NCBI GenBank assembly: GCA_947683625.1
Contig: CANTUR010000145.1
Span: forward strand, 1,133,501-1,197,500
Direction: 5' to 3'
DNA length: 64,000 nt
Source of the DNA: Mallotus nudiflorus
Taxonomy: Eukaryota; Streptophyta; Magnoliopsida; Malpighiales; Euphorbiaceae
Positions within the stretch are counted from its first letter, which is position 1. Each line of letters begins with the position of its first letter. Positions 49,224 through 62,119 of this stretch are shown here, piece by piece. The notes under the pieces are model-generated. The model searched no databases. It saw only the letters and a program-made list of their open reading frames with translations, and was not told the origin of the DNA. Both the position numbers and the translations under genes were made by a program.

Positions 49224-51305
49224 AGGTTTCATGATTTCAAGGATTAAATTGCAATGTTTTTTTGGGTTTAATTGCAAAAATTTAATTTTGCAGGGACATA
49301 TTTAAAATGTATATAATGCCGATCGACATTACATAATGTCGGTCGACATTAGGTTTCATGATTTCAAGGATTAAATTGAAATGTTTTTTTGGGTTTAATT
49401 GCAAAAATTGAATTTTTCAGGGACATTTAAAATGTATATAATGCCGATCGACATTACATAATGTCAGTCGACATTCTGTAATGCCGAGGTGCTAAAATTT
49501 TAGAAAAAAAATTATTTTCTCAATTTTTAAAATTATGATTGCCCAAATTTAATTTATTTTTAATAAATTAATTGATTTTGGTATTATTTGTCTAATATGC
49601 TTCTCTTATGCGTATAATTTTTTAAAATTAAAATTCTTATCCTGTTTGTTTTTAAGAAGGAGGATTAGAGCTGCCTCTCTTATGATCACGTAAGTGGTTA
49701 GCTAAGGTTAGAAATGAGATATAAAAAGAAAAGGATTAGCAAAAAAGAAAAAAAAAAAGGGAAAAAGCATAGAGAGGATTGCGTGAAGAAAAAAAAGAGA
49801 GAAAAATCCTAATCTCTACTGTATAAAAAAATTGATTAACAAACACAGAGAAAAAAAAACCTTTGAAAAAAAAATACATTCTTTTCAAAGTTCAAAAATC
49901 AAGAAAACACAGAGTCGATTTTCTCCAAACGGTGAAATCCTATTATGAGATGCATTCAAACAGCATTTTCATAGCATCACTCTTCTACTCCTTTCTTCTT
50001 TATTAATTCTTTCTTTTATATTATTTTATTATTTTTATGTTTTTTAGTTTAATTTTCATTATTTTGTTTTCTTTGTTCATTAATTCTAATCTTATTTTCT
50101 TTTGTTGATTCTTTGTGTTTCATGTTTCTGGTGATGAATACATGATTGAACCAAAGAAACTCATAGAGAATCCATGAATGAAAGCCAAAAGTCAAAGATC
50201 CCAATTTAATTTTTATCTTGCTCTATTTAGTTTATCTTATTGTTTTTTTAGATTTTGAATTTGTTTAATTTATTTTCTCAAATTTTGTAATTTTAATTTT
50301 ATTTTCTTTATTATATTTGGTAGATCTTGTAATAGCCCCAATAGTGGGAATAATGAAAAGTTTAGCTTTCTCTTATTCTTAAAAAATTAATTTTTAAATT
50401 AGGTTCAATTTGGTAAACTCTAATTAAAATCAATGGAGACAGTAGATTAATTTAGGTTGCATGCTAATCAAAATTAGGTTTTTTTTAGAAGAAGTAATTT
50501 AATTGCATGTTTGATCTTTTTATTTGATTTTTTTGATTTTTTTTTTATGTTTTTGGGCTTGTTTGTTGATTTTTGTGTGTTTTGGGCCCCAAGCCCAAGT
50601 TTAGGCTCTAACCCATTTAATAAATAGGCTTTTAATTGATTTTTTAGGTTTAATTTTAAAATCAATTTAGGCTCATTTTGGTTAATTTAGACTTAGGCCC
50701 ATTTTCTATCTACAATTAAAATATGTAGAATTAAGCCCACTAATTTAAATTTTTCATAATTTGTAAACTTAGACCCACTTTTAGAATTAAAATAAATAGA
50801 CTTAAGTTCACTTAATTAAAATTAAACAAGAATTAATTAATTAATTAATTCCTTTCTTTAAAAATTTGTGGACCATAGGCCCATTTCTTTAGTTAAATTA
50901 AAATGAATAGAATTAGCCTCATTTATTAACATGTAGGATCACTTTTTAGTCCATTTCACTTGTAAATAAAAATATAGAATTAGCTAAACTTAAAAATAAA
51001 ATTAACATAGTTTAGACCTAGGGACAATGCGCTTTGTATGTATTTTTTACATGCAATTTTATGACTAGTTTGCTTTAGGGCTAGATGGATGTTTAATTAG
51101 GGTTTAATAAAATTATGTGTAAATAGAGAATAAGATAGTAATTTATAAAATAATTCTAAATGAACACAAGACTGAAAGAAGTTAGTAATCTGTATCCAAA
51201 ATCTCCTGGCTATGGTGTTAGCTTTCTTTTAGAGAATCGAGTACCACTAAAATGATTTGTCCTAGTTATTACCCTAGGTGGCGACTCCTCATCTCCACAC
51301 CATGT
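49224..51305 (+). repeat. Plus-oriented A-type LTR fragment
   Basis: Reverse complement of most of LTR A1/A2. About the first 100 bp are missing and the last 105 bp are cut off by element C. It starts with a 127-bp direct duplication (49224-49350 and from 49351). It includes the palindrome AATGTCGGTCGACATT at 49335-49350. Confidence 0.8.
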
Positions 51306-53545
51306 TGTAAGCACCCAATTTTGGGATTCAATTGTGCATGCGTGTGACGAAAGCCCTTATGATGAAAATCTAATCAAGAATTGATCTCTGGTGTCGAGTT
51401 TTGCGATTTAAAGGACTAAATTACTACATTTTGTGGATTTAATTGCAAAAATTATAAACTTTTAAGGACTTTTTTTGTAATTTAATTAAAAAAGTGATCA
51501 TCCTGCATTTAATGCCAACTGGCATTATGTAATACTGATCGGCATTACGTAATGCCAGTCAGCATTAAGCAATGCCAATCGACATTCCAGAATGCCGATT
51601 TTCTTTAAAAATTGATTTTTTAAGCTGAAAATTGATTTTTTCATCATTTTTTAATTTTTTCATTGGTCCTAGACACCACGTGTCCCTGCATGTGTGAGTC
51701 TTTGAATTTTTTCAAAACTTTATCACTCATCTTTTTATCTTGATTTTAAAAGTTTAAAAAAATAGACTCCTAAGGCTCCTCCTCCCACTCCCAATATCAT
51801 ACAACTTCCCTACATGATTGTAGGGGTTGAAGGTTGCTAAGCCAGGCTTTAAAAGGTGAGAGGCAGAGTTTGTGAAGGGGGATAGAAAAAAGAGCTACAA
51901 AAAGAAAACCTATTTATTTTCTTTACTATGCAGAAAGCCACACATGTTAGCTCTTCATTTTTTCATTTTCGAAACCTTTGAGAAATCAACAAAAATATGT
52001 TCTTTACTTTTAAATTCCAAAAAATCAAGAAAAAAATAATAGAGTGAATCTCGAAACGGTAACAATCTCAATTTAAGGGGCATTTAAACAACATTTGCAC
52101 AACATCCCTACTCTTTTTCTGTTCATTTTTTATTTTTGATTTGATTTTTTTATTTTATTTATTATTTAAGACATTAATGATTTAATCTTTTTTTTTTGTT
52201 TTTTTTATTTTTTTTATTGGAGTTTTATGGTGCTCTGGATATGAGGTTGGTGATGTGAGATTTTGGCAGTGGCTACATTGAAGAATCCATGGGATGCCAT
52301 GCACTAAATTTTGTGAAATCCCCGTGAAATTTAGGGTTTATTATTTTTTGCGGTATTTTGTTCATTGCTTTTACTGGGTTGTAATTAATTTGTTTTAATT
52401 TTCTGTATTGTAGTTTGTAATAGTCCCGATAGAGGGAAATTAATGGAATTTTAATTCTCTGTACTAACAATTGATTAGTAATCTAGGCTTCATTTGGTAA
52501 AATTTAATTAAAATCAATGATGGCAGCAAATTAATTTTAGGGTTGCATGAAATTGAATTAAGGTTTTTTTAGAAAAATCACGTAAAATTTGTTATTTTCG
52601 TTTATTTTTGGTATGTTTATTGAATTGGGTTTTGTTTTTGGTTCTCATACGTTTTGGGCCTCAAGCCCACGTTTGTTTCTAACCCATTTAATAAATAGGT
52701 TTAAAAATAGTTTTTAGGTTTTAATTTATTTAAATTTAAAGTATGCCCATTTAGGTTAATTAGATTTAGACCCACTATTAATTAATAAAATTAACTTAGA
52801 CTTTAGTTCAACCCATTAATGTATTTTTATTTCTTTTTAAAATTAATTAGACCTTAGGCCAATTTCTAGTTAATTAAAATTAATTTAGATTTAGCGTAGC
52901 CCATTAATATCATTTCTTTTAAAATAAATAGACTTAGGATTTTTTTTAAGTTAAAATTAAGTTAGACTTAGACCCACTTAATAATCGAATTTCTTCTTTA
53001 GAATTTGTAGACAATAGGCCTATTTCCTTAGTTAATTAAAACAAGTAGATTTAGGCTCACTAATTCAATGAAAATGTTGGTCTATCTTTAGTCCATTTTT
53101 TACTTGTAAATAAAAAATGTAGAATTTGCTAACTTTAATTAATAAAATTAATGTAGTTTAGACATAAGAATAATGCCTTTTGTATGCGTTTTTACATGTA
53201 ATTTTATGACTTATTGCCTCTAGGTTAAATGGATGTTTATGTAGGGTTTAAATAATATTGCATGTAATTGGAGAATAAGATAGTAATTCATAAAATAATT
53301 CTAAATGAGCACGAGACTAACAGAAGTTAGTATTTTGTTCTCAGAATCTCCTAGTTGTGGTGTTAGCTTTCTTTTAGAGAATTGAGTACCACCATTTTGA
53401 GTTGTCCCAGTTATTACCCTAGGTGGCGACTCCTCATCTCCATGCTATGTCTTTGGGATATAGTAGTGTGTTCCCTAGGGCCCTGAGCCTAAATAGTGTT
53501 GCAGTTGCTAAAATCTTAGGCATATGCTAAACCCCACTGTCTACA
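51306..53545 (+). repeat. 5' LTR of element C, complete
   Basis: 2240 bp, TGTAAGCACCC to CTGTCTACA, related to LTR A. Its upstream part contains the palindrome AATGCCAACTGGCATT at 51511-51526 and further GATCGGCATT-type units to 51600. Confidence 0.85.
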
Positions 53546-53564
53546 GTGGCGACTCCATTGGGGA
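53546..53564 (+). promoter_or_regulatory. Primer-binding site of element C
   Basis: GTGGCGACTCCATTGGGGA directly follows the LTR end. Confidence 0.8.
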
Positions 53565-54374
53565 GAACAGATGCTGATTCTATTTGTATTCTTTAGAATT
53601 ATTTTATTAATTATTATTGTATTCTTGCATTCATTTTGCATGTCCCTATTATTGTATTTTATTAATTATTATTGTATTTTGGCATTGGTTTATGAGTCCA
53701 TGATTCCACTAGCTTCATGGAGTTATAAATTTACTAACCATCACTCTTAGTCTCAACTCAATTCAAGAGAGAGTACCAGGATCATCTGGCCAGAGTCTGA
53801 AACCTAAGTCCTAAAGGGGGGGTAATCTTCTCTTAAGTTTGCAAAGGATGCTGGGTCCCTCTAACCTTGGCCTGTAACTCTAGTCTTAAAGGAGAGCATC
53901 TTACTAAGGGAACCTTGACCTTTCATCAGACCCTAACCATATATAATGGCTTAGTAACTTCCCCTAGGATTGACCCAAATTTCTTATGTATATTTCCATG
54001 AGGTATTTCTATCTATAAATGCCCAGGCCTATACTTTTGAAGCTCACTTGGGCTAAACCTTTATACCTAGAAATGTTATTTCCATGCTTCTACTACTTTA
54101 AGAGAGATGTGGCATGCACCTCGGTTCTTGATATCCCCTATTAATATTAAGGCCAAGATAAAAAATTCGAGGAAAAGAGACTCACCATTGAACAAGTGTG
54201 TGGGAGGAATAAGGTTGGAAGGATGAATGTTCTACACTTGATTGATACTTGTTATTTACTACTTGTTGCATAGCACGAGCATCATGCATACTTGTATACA
54301 TGCATTTCATCCATCGCATTAACACTTTTTTGTTACAACCATCATAGATTCACCTAGGTCCTCTCATATTTAGG
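53565..54374 (+). other. 5' leader of element C
   Basis: About 810 bp, homologous in reverse orientation to the leaders of A1, B and A3; no gene in it. Confidence 0.65.
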
Positions 54375-56620
54375 GATGTAAAGGTGGCAGACTAAGAAGG
54401 ATAGATTTGAGTACTAAAGCCATAGTAGAAGAGATCCTGCGTAGACTAGAGAAGAGTCCTATTAATCCACTTTACTTAGAAGCTAAACCAACTACACCTG
54501 AACCTATAAAGATGGAACAATAATAAGGAGGGAACTAGACCTTAGAAGATATTAAGGGAGCTTTGATGGATGACATGAGGGCTATGATGCAAGATGTACT
54601 GAGACATGTATTATCTAGACTGATGCAACCTGCTACTGCTATCATACCACCACCTGTAATTGAGCAACCACTTGCTACTATAGCTATCCCACTTACTGTA
54701 GATGCTCCACCTACTACCAATAATGTTAGGGGGCAACCTATTACTAAAAATCTGCCTACTGTTGATGTGAAGTTAGAGGATGTTAAAAACTACATGGTAG
54801 AGAAAGCAAAGAAAGAGTCACTCAAACTGGTGCAAGACCACGAGTCCATGCAGATGTGAGTGCTGACCCAGAAGATGTCCAAGATGGAGGAGTTTATTAG
54901 GGGACAAGGCATGGGATATTTATTTGACTTCGATAACATTCTACAAATGGAAGATGATAGGCTAACTGATAAGTTCAAAATGCCACAGCTGTAGAAATTT
55001 GATGGAAGAGGATACCTAAAGATTCATCTCAGTTCATACACAACCAAAATGAGTACTATTAAAGCCCTATTAGCAATAATCACTAGGTTTTTTATATTGT
55101 CTTTAGAGGGTATAAATGTAAACTAGTATCATGGGTTGGAAAAATCTATCAAGGTTGACTGGAAAGAATTATGTACTACCTTTTTAAAATAATATGATTA
55201 TAACACTAGATTGGAAGTGTCCATTAAAGATTTAGAATTGACAAAGCATAAATCAAATGAATCCTTCTTTGATTTTCTTATTAGGTTCATGAATAAAGTA
55301 GGACTGACAAAGAATAAGCTGGCTGAGAAAGATCAGGTTAAGATGATAGTTCACAATGTATCACCTAATCTAGTCGAGAGATTGCAGATGATGAACCCCA
55401 AAACATTCATAGACCTATATAATGATAGTTTACAAGTTGAAGAGATTGAGAATGAAAAGAAGAAAAGCTCTAAAGGCACTAGAACCCGAAATTACTCAAT
55501 TGGGGGCATACAACAAGGAAGCACTAGTCGAGTTGTGGGGTTGCATATACTTCATCTCTAACTTTAATCAACCACTCTCAAAATTCCTAGACTGGTTAAT
55601 CTAGAAAGGCCTACTCTAACCCTTAACCTTTTCCAAACCACCTAACCCAAATGTCCTAAGCTATGACCCTAACAACTATTGTAAGTTTCACTAAGTAGCT
55701 GGTCATTCCACAAATACCTGTATCTGCCTCAAACATAAAATCCAAAACTCGATAGACTCTAAAAAAATCATAAACCTTAAAAAATCCAATCCTAACACAA
55801 ACACTAGAAACAATCCTTTCATAGACTACTAAAATGTCCCACCACTAGCCACCATAATGATCAACTCAGGAGTTAGCGAGGAGGAAGTGCTAGACTGCTT
55901 TGAAAACCTAAACCCTACAGATAATAAGGAATCTCCTGATGCCACCAGTGGAATTAATGATCTGCTAGGACAACTCTTAGGTAAATTTAATTACAAAATG
56001 TTATACTCCAAACCACCCTTTGTTGATATCCCTATTGAATTAATAGTGCCTTTAGGATGGGGTGATAAGTTTGATAGTAAGCCAATAGAAGAAGAAAAAG
56101 AAGCCAAAACTCTAGAATAGCTAGAAAGAGGAGTTGAAGATTTGCTAGGGCAGCCCTCAGGAAAATTTGATTACAGATTATTTTGTTCAAAACCAGCTTC
56201 TAGTGACATACTACTTGAGGAGATTGTGCCTACAGGATAGGGTGATGAGTTCGAAGAGGAGAGTAAAGGATCCTTAACTCTTGAACAAGGGATCAAGGAG
56301 CTATTGAGTGAGCATTTGGAAAAGTTTAACATGGAGGGAAAAGAAACATGCATAGTGAAAATGTGGAAAAATGGAAAAAGGGACCAGATTATTGGGGTTA
56401 TAGACATATGGTTAACTTTGACGAGGAAAGTTCCACTAGTCTTGACATATGGAGCGATAAACTTAGTGCGAATCATGTCATTAGGAGTGGGAGGAAATAT
56501 AAGGTAGCAAAAAAGAAAATCAAGAGAGTTGTAGAAAGAGAAGAAGTAAAGGATGCAGAAATAGAAAGGCAAAAAGAAGACCTAATTTTAAAGAAGGCTA
56601 AGGCAAATGTAAACATTTAG
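54375..56620 (+). pseudogene. Gag of element C, broken
   Basis: Order: KAIVEEILRRLEKSPINP (about 54420-54470), MMDDMRAMMQDVLRHVLSRL (54563), a Pro/Ile/Thr-rich linker, KLEDVKNYMVEKAKKESLKL (about 54770), the Retrotrans_gag core (about 54995-55450, with STIKALLAIITRFFILSLEG and SIKDLELTKHKSNESFFDF), a zinc-knuckle-like remnant (about 55675-55735), and two copies of a LLGQ...GWGDKF-type module 180 nt apart (55959-56074 and 56139-56254). A basic C-terminus ends at 56620. Several stops and frame changes. Confidence 0.85.
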
Positions 56621-56629
56621 GAACTACTA

Positions 56630-57142
56630 ATGCATTCAAGTAGTCATAAAAGAGCTCTTGTCAAAGCTCTATCAAACATGAACATTGAAAAGGTTATTGA
56701 AAAGAAACAAGAGCTGATAACATTCTTAGATGATGATATGCCTTTGGAAGGAAGAAATCATAATAAAGCATTATTTATCCCAGCTAAAGTGAAGGGGAAG
56801 CAAACCAACTTTGCAATGGTTGATGATGGTTCTACTATTAATGTGTGTTTATTGAAGATCCTGCCTAAATTGGGTTTGAAAGTTGATGACTTAACAGGTT
56901 CAAACTTGATAATCAAAGCCTATGATGATAACACTAAGAATGTGGAAGGGACATTCCAAGCTTTAGTTAAAATAGGACCTATGGAATCCACTATTGAGTT
57001 CACTGTGCTAGATATCCCTATCATCTATGCCTTATTGCTAGGAAGGCCATGGTTCCATACTCTAAGAGGAGTACCCTCAACTATGCACCAGAAGATAAAA
57101 GTAGGAACCGATGCAGTTGTGGCTGCCATATTAGAGAAATAG
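56630..57142 (+). pseudogene. Retroviral-type aspartic protease of element C
   Basis: An open stretch of 170 codons. The active-site region reads MVDDGSTINV (D-D-G-S in place of the usual D-T/S-G) at about residue 64, and the flap/ALLLGRPW segment near residue 145 is typical. It separates Gag from Pol in the polyprotein. The stretch is intact, but its neighbours are not, so it is listed as part of a pseudogene. Confidence 0.8.
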
Positions 57143-57148
57143 AAGTAA

Positions 57149-57643
57149 GTGTGCATTCCTCCTGGTTTCCAAGTTATTGGGATATTTGACAGAACTGAAA
57201 TGGACCCAAAGGTTGTGAAGATGATAGAGAGTATGAATTATCGACTTGGACAAAGACTAGGAAAGAATGAGCAGGGAAGCCTTAGGCTACCAAAGTTCAG
57301 GAGTCATAGTGATACCAAGTGGTTAGGGTGTGCTGAGATAGAACTTGGTAGCAAAAGAGGAAGGAAAAAGGGAGAGGCTAAGATAAATAAGCCCTTGGGG
57401 AGAATCGGGCGGATGAGTGATAATTTTATCAAGCCAGGGGAACACAAGTACTATATGGGTGCTAGGGAATCTGTCAATATTGCTGGAAAAAATATTCCTA
57501 GGTTTGAAATCTTCAAGGAGCAAATTATGAAAAACCTAGTTGAGGACAACAAAGAGGAGGTGATGAAGCAAGTAGTTGGAAGAATAGGGAATATTGTTGT
57601 TAAAGAGCTATTGTGTCTGCCATCTGAAGAGGAGCCACCCTAG
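57149..57643 (+). pseudogene. Pol linker of element C with G-patch-like motif
   Basis: An open stretch of 164 codons between protease and reverse transcriptase. MNYRLGQRLGKNEQG resembles the G-patch-like motif found here in many Tat elements. A further open piece (57757-58005) with ASFVYLCDVYPDSS continues the linker and is the part still present in A1, B and A3. Confidence 0.65.
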
Positions 57644-58005
57644 GATTTAGCTACTATCATTAGTAATAGTTTAATGATGTTTTTTATAAAGAAATTGATG
57701 TAATAACTTCTGGTCTTTATAAGGATGAAAATTAAGTTTTTTCCATAGTCAATGATATGAATGCTAGTTTTGTTTACTTATGTGATGTGTATCCTGATAG
57801 TTCTGTGCATTATAATTTTGATCATTCATGCATGTTTAACATTAATTCAATTCAATTTGATTCATTTAACATGGGCATAAATGATAATCCAAATAATATT
57901 TCTATATCATATGATGTAACTCTTGAAGAGAGGGAAAATTTTGAGAGAATATTAACAAAAAGGAAGGTAGTATTTGCTTGGACTTATGAAGATATGCGGG
58001 TTTAG

Positions 58006-58720
58006 AAATAAAGCTAATTAAACTGAAATTGCACAGGCTAAAACCAGAGTGAACTGAGAAAATAAAAGAGGAGATTGCTAAAAAAATTCAGGCTAACTTC
58101 TTGGAAGTAGTAGATTACCCCCCCCCCCCAATGACTAGAAAACATAGTCCTAGTACCCAAGAAAGATGGTAAGGTGTGTATGAGTGTCGATTTCAAAGAT
58201 TTAAATAAAGCATGTCCTTAGATGACTTTCCTTTATCCCACATCGATGTTATAGTGGATAGTGTGGCATCAAGTGCAATTTATTCTTTCATGGATGAATT
58301 CTCTAGATATAATCAGATAATGATTGCAGTTATGGATAAGATCAAGATAGCTTTTGTTATGGAATGAGGGACCTATTGTTATAAGGTTATGCCTTTTGGG
58401 TTGAAAAATGCAGGTTCAATATACTAAAGGGTAGTGACCGCTCTTTTCCATGAGATGATGCATAAGGAAGTTGAGGTGTATATAGTTGACATGATGGACA
58501 AGTCAGAAACAATAGAGGGACACTTGAAGCACTAGAAAAGTTCTTGGCATGCGTTGAGAGGTATAATTTAATACTTAACCCAAAGAAATGCATTTTCAGA
58601 GTTACTTTAGGGAAGTTGCTTGGGCATATAATTAGTAGCAGAGGAATCAAAGTATATCCAGATAAATTGAAAGGTATTCAGGAAATGCCAACACTAAAAT
58701 AGAGAAGGAAGTGAGAGGGT
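58006..58720 (+). pseudogene. Reverse transcriptase of element C, broken
   Basis: Motifs in order: IVLVPKKDGKV (about 58143), FKDLNKACP then a stop (58190-58220), a FMDEFSRYNQI segment (about 58290), MPFGLKNAG (about 58390) and LNPKKCIF (about 58575). The catalytic box reads VYIVDMM where the family has Y-V/I-D-D, so one catalytic aspartate is missing. A run of twelve C at 58118-58129 and several stops break the frame. Confidence 0.85.
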
Positions 58721-58784
58721 TTATTAGAAGGTTATAATATATTAGCAGGTTCATTGCAAAGCTTACTAATATTTGTGACCTAAT

Positions 58785-59275
58785 CTTTAAGTTATTGAGA
58801 AAAGATCAACTTGTAAAGTGGAACAATGATTGTCAAAAGGCCTTTGATAAGATAAAAGAATATCTCACTAATCCACATGTACTAAGACCACTGAGGCAAA
58901 GTAAATCATTGATCCTATATTTGGCTTTAGAGGAAAAGCAATGGGGGCAATGTTAGCTCAAGAAGGATATGATGGGATAGAGCATGTAGTGTATTACCTC
59001 AGCTAAAAGTTCTTGCCATATGAAGAAAAGTATGATTTGGTGGAAAAGACGTGTTTGATAATGATATGGGCAATAAGAAAATTGAGGCATTACTTTCAGT
59101 CTTTTAAGGTTCAGGCTATTTCAAAGATAGATCCCTTAAGATACTTACTGCAGATGCCTGCTTTGACTAGAAGGATGTCTCGATGGCTCATACTCCTAAT
59201 TGAATTCGATATAGAGTACATTACAATGAAAGTTATTAAAGGAAGGGCAGTAGCATAACTCCTAGCATAGAATCC
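58785..59275 (+). pseudogene. First RNase H (gypsy type) of element C, broken
   Basis: Starts with WNNDCQKAFDKIKEYLTNP (about 58820) and, after a frameshift near 58938, continues EKYDLVEKTCLIMIWAIRKL (about 59030) and TRRMSRWLILLIEFDIEY (about 59167). RNase H removes the RNA strand during reverse transcription. Confidence 0.8.
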
Positions 59276-59279
59276 AGCA

Positions 59280-59720
59280 AGGGGTGATGAACCATGGAAC
59301 CTAGAATTTCCATATGAGAATCTAGCAATTTTAAAGCAACAAGAATGGAAGCTTTATTTTGATGAGGCTGTAAACAACAAAGGAGCTAGATTAGGAGTGA
59401 TCCTTGTTATGCTAGAAAGAGAAACCATACCAATGGCTAAGAAATTGGATTTTAAAGTAACCAATAATATGGTTGAGTATGAGGCATGCATTCATGGAGT
59501 GGAAGCAGCAATGGCAGCTAGAGCAAAGGAGTTACTAGTATATGGAGATTTGATGTTGGCTATTAGTCAGGCTAATGAAGAATGTGAAGTAAATAAGGAA
59601 AAGTTAAAACCCTATGTCTGCTATTTAAGGACTTTAATAAAGAACTTCACCAAATGTCTTTTTATCCATCTATCAAGAGATGATAATTAAATGGCAGATA
59701 CTCTAGCAACACTCTCTTCA
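59280..59720 (+). pseudogene. Second, archaeal-type RNase H of element C
   Basis: Acidic catalytic positions can be followed: WKLYFDEA (D), NNMVEYEACIHG (E), LLVYGDLMLA (D) and SRDDN then a stop and MADTLA (D). The domain is largely intact. Its presence after a normal RNase H is the main evidence for the Tat lineage. Confidence 0.85.
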
Positions 59721-59910
59721 ATATGGGACAGTGTAACTGGATTGACCATGAAGAAGTTAGTGATCATAAAATCAAGAGCTCCATGTTATGGGGGTGACCA
59801 GATTATGGCACTTCAAGCAGGGCCTAAAGAGAAGCCATGGTTTTATAATGCTCAAAAGTTTAACAAGGAAGGAAAATATCTAGATGAAGCCACTTCAAAA
59901 GAAAGATATG
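59721..59910 (+). pseudogene. Pre-integrase spacer of element C, cut by element D
   Basis: KPWFYNAQKFNKEGKYLDEA (about 59833-59892) is the W-Y/F-rich spacer just before the integrase zinc finger. The reading ends at 59910 where LTR D begins. Confidence 0.75.
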
Positions 59911-61927
59911 TGTAGACATAGGGGTTTAGTGCGTGCCCAATATTTTAACAACCGTGACACTGTTTTAGCTCAGGGCTCCAAAGAACACACTAACCATTGT
60001 CATAAAGACATGGTGTGGAGATGAGGAGTTGCCACCCAGGGTAATAATTAGGACAAATAAAAAAATGGTGGTACTCGATTCCTTAAAAGAAAGCCAATAC
60101 CACAACTAGGAGATTCTAAGTACGAAATACTAACTCCTTTCAGCCTTGTGTTCATTTAGAATTACTTTATGAATTACTATTTTATCCTCTATTTACATGC
60201 AATTTCATATAAACCTTTAGAAAACAATCAACTCTAGGCAAACTAGTAATGAAATATGCAAGTAAACAATGCATTCATCATAATCCCTAGGTTAGTCTAA
60301 TCTACATTAATTTTAATTAAATGAGCTAAATCTGCATATTTTAATTTACAAGTGAGCCTAAAGACTAATGGGGCCTAATTCCTTTTAATTAAATGATTCT
60401 AAGTCTATTTATTTTAATTCTAAAACTATGTGAGCCTGTGTCTAATTAACTAAATGGGTCTAAATTATCTCTACCCTAAATATAATTAATTATGGGCATA
60501 AAGATGCATTTTAATTAATTAAACCTAAAAAAAACTAAATTTATTTAAATGGGTTAAAGCCTAATGTGGGCTTAGGGCCTAAAACACATAAACATAAGCA
60601 AACAAGCCCAAAAATAATAAAAATATAAAAGAAACAATCAAATAAAATATCAAATAATTAATTAAATCTATTCTAAAACCCTAATTTAATTAAACTGACC
60701 ATAAATAACTAAAATAAAATAATTAATAGGCAACCATAATTCTATCCACTTAAATCTAATTCAATTTTAATTAAACAACCTAATGATTTCTATAGCCATT
60801 AATTTTAATTAATTACCAAATGAAAACCCTAATTTTACTAACCAATTCCTTAAAATAAAACACACAAGCACACACACCAAATTTCATTATTCTCACTATT
60901 GGGGCTATTACAATGAACTATTGAGAATAATAAAAAAAGAATTAATACAATCCCAAAAATAAATAAAAATAAGACAATTAAAAAAAACCTAGAAACTACA
61001 TCTAGATATAAGTTTCCATCTATAGCATTCCATGGACCTCTATGATTTTGGTTTTCCAAATATGATCATCGTGTGATCTCCTCCATAATCACCATCACAA
61101 AAGGGTAAAACAATGATTAGTGAATAAAATTATAATAAAACTTCAATAAAATTGAAATTCAATAAAATCAAAATAATAATAATAAAAGAAGAAAATAAAA
61201 GAAAGTAGGGAGAAAATAATGCTTATGGATGCTTGTGAAAGAATTACTCCTAAGACTAGTAAGATCACCATTGTTTTTTTAGTAGACCTTCAAAACTTGT
61301 TATTCTTCTTCTCAAAAATCTCCAAACAAATGAATCACTAAGAGTTTTTTTTTATGGAAAAGAATGATCAGTATTGAGAGTTAAGAGTTGGGGCCCCCAC
61401 TCTAGGAGCCTAAGCACTCCTTTTATAAGGAAAAACCAAAAAACCCTAAGTTCTACATACTAAGAGTTCCAATTTTAAAAGGACTTTATTTCCTAAAGAA
61501 TTAGATAAATCCCAAATATAAATTTAAGAAAAAATTTTAACCAATCAAAGCATAGGAAAAAATATGTTTATTTTCTATAAAAATACAAAAAATAGACGAA
61601 AAACACATAATTCTGACTAGAATTGCGTAATTCTAACCGAAATTGCGTAATTCTAATTAGAATTACGTAATTATAATCAAAATTATATAATTCTAATTTT
61701 GTTAAATTTTAATTACAAAAAGACCCCTGAAATAAATTAAAATTTTCAATTAGGTCTTAAAAGGTATTACAATTAAATCCTTAAAAAGCCAATGAAACTA
61801 TTTTTGAAAATGTATTCAAACTTTTGAGGTTTCAAACCTCAAGTGTTGAAGACCTACTTATAACATTTTCATCATTGGAGTCATTTGTTGCATCCATATT
61901 TTATTATCCTAAAGTTGGGTGTTTACA
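59911..61927 (-). repeat. LTR D (3' LTR of element D)
   Basis: 2017 bp, TGTAGACATAGGGG to GGGTGTTTACA, B-like subfamily. It contains AATTCT-type palindromic units at about 61613-61700, strongly decayed. A polypurine tract follows at 61928. Confidence 0.85.
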
Positions 61928-61940
61928 GTTGCCCCGCTTT
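61928..61940 (-). promoter_or_regulatory. Polypurine tract of element D
   Basis: Minus strand AAAGCGGGGCAAC, one C interrupting the purines. Confidence 0.65.
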
Positions 61941-62119
61941 ATCACTGTTTGCTTGACAAATTATGGCAAAGCAAATAAACACACAATTTCTTAAGAATAG
62001 AAGTTCGGGTACTTACTTGTGCTCCTTGAGGTTTTTGTCTACAAGTGACCATTAGTTTATGATGAATGCTTGTGTTGCCATACAACACTAGGTATAAACT
62101 TAAAACTTTTGAGGAGACA

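Larger units (their letters stand above)
51306..59910 (+). mobile_element. Element C: Tat-type gypsy retrotransposon with gag-pol, cut before integrase
   Basis: Plus orientation. 5' LTR (51306-53545), primer site, leader, gag, protease, linker, reverse transcriptase, RNase H, a second RNase H and the start of the pre-integrase spacer. It is interrupted by element D at 59911, so integrase and 3' LTR are not in the window. A second, archaeal-type RNase H after the normal one is characteristic of the Tat/Ogre lineage. Its gag is the closest relative of the gag remnants in A1, B and A3. Confidence 0.85.

Noticed and set aside
56171..56572. 133-codon minus-strand ORF in element C
   Set aside because: Antisense to gag; hydrophobic reading is an artefact of the A-rich gag coding strand.
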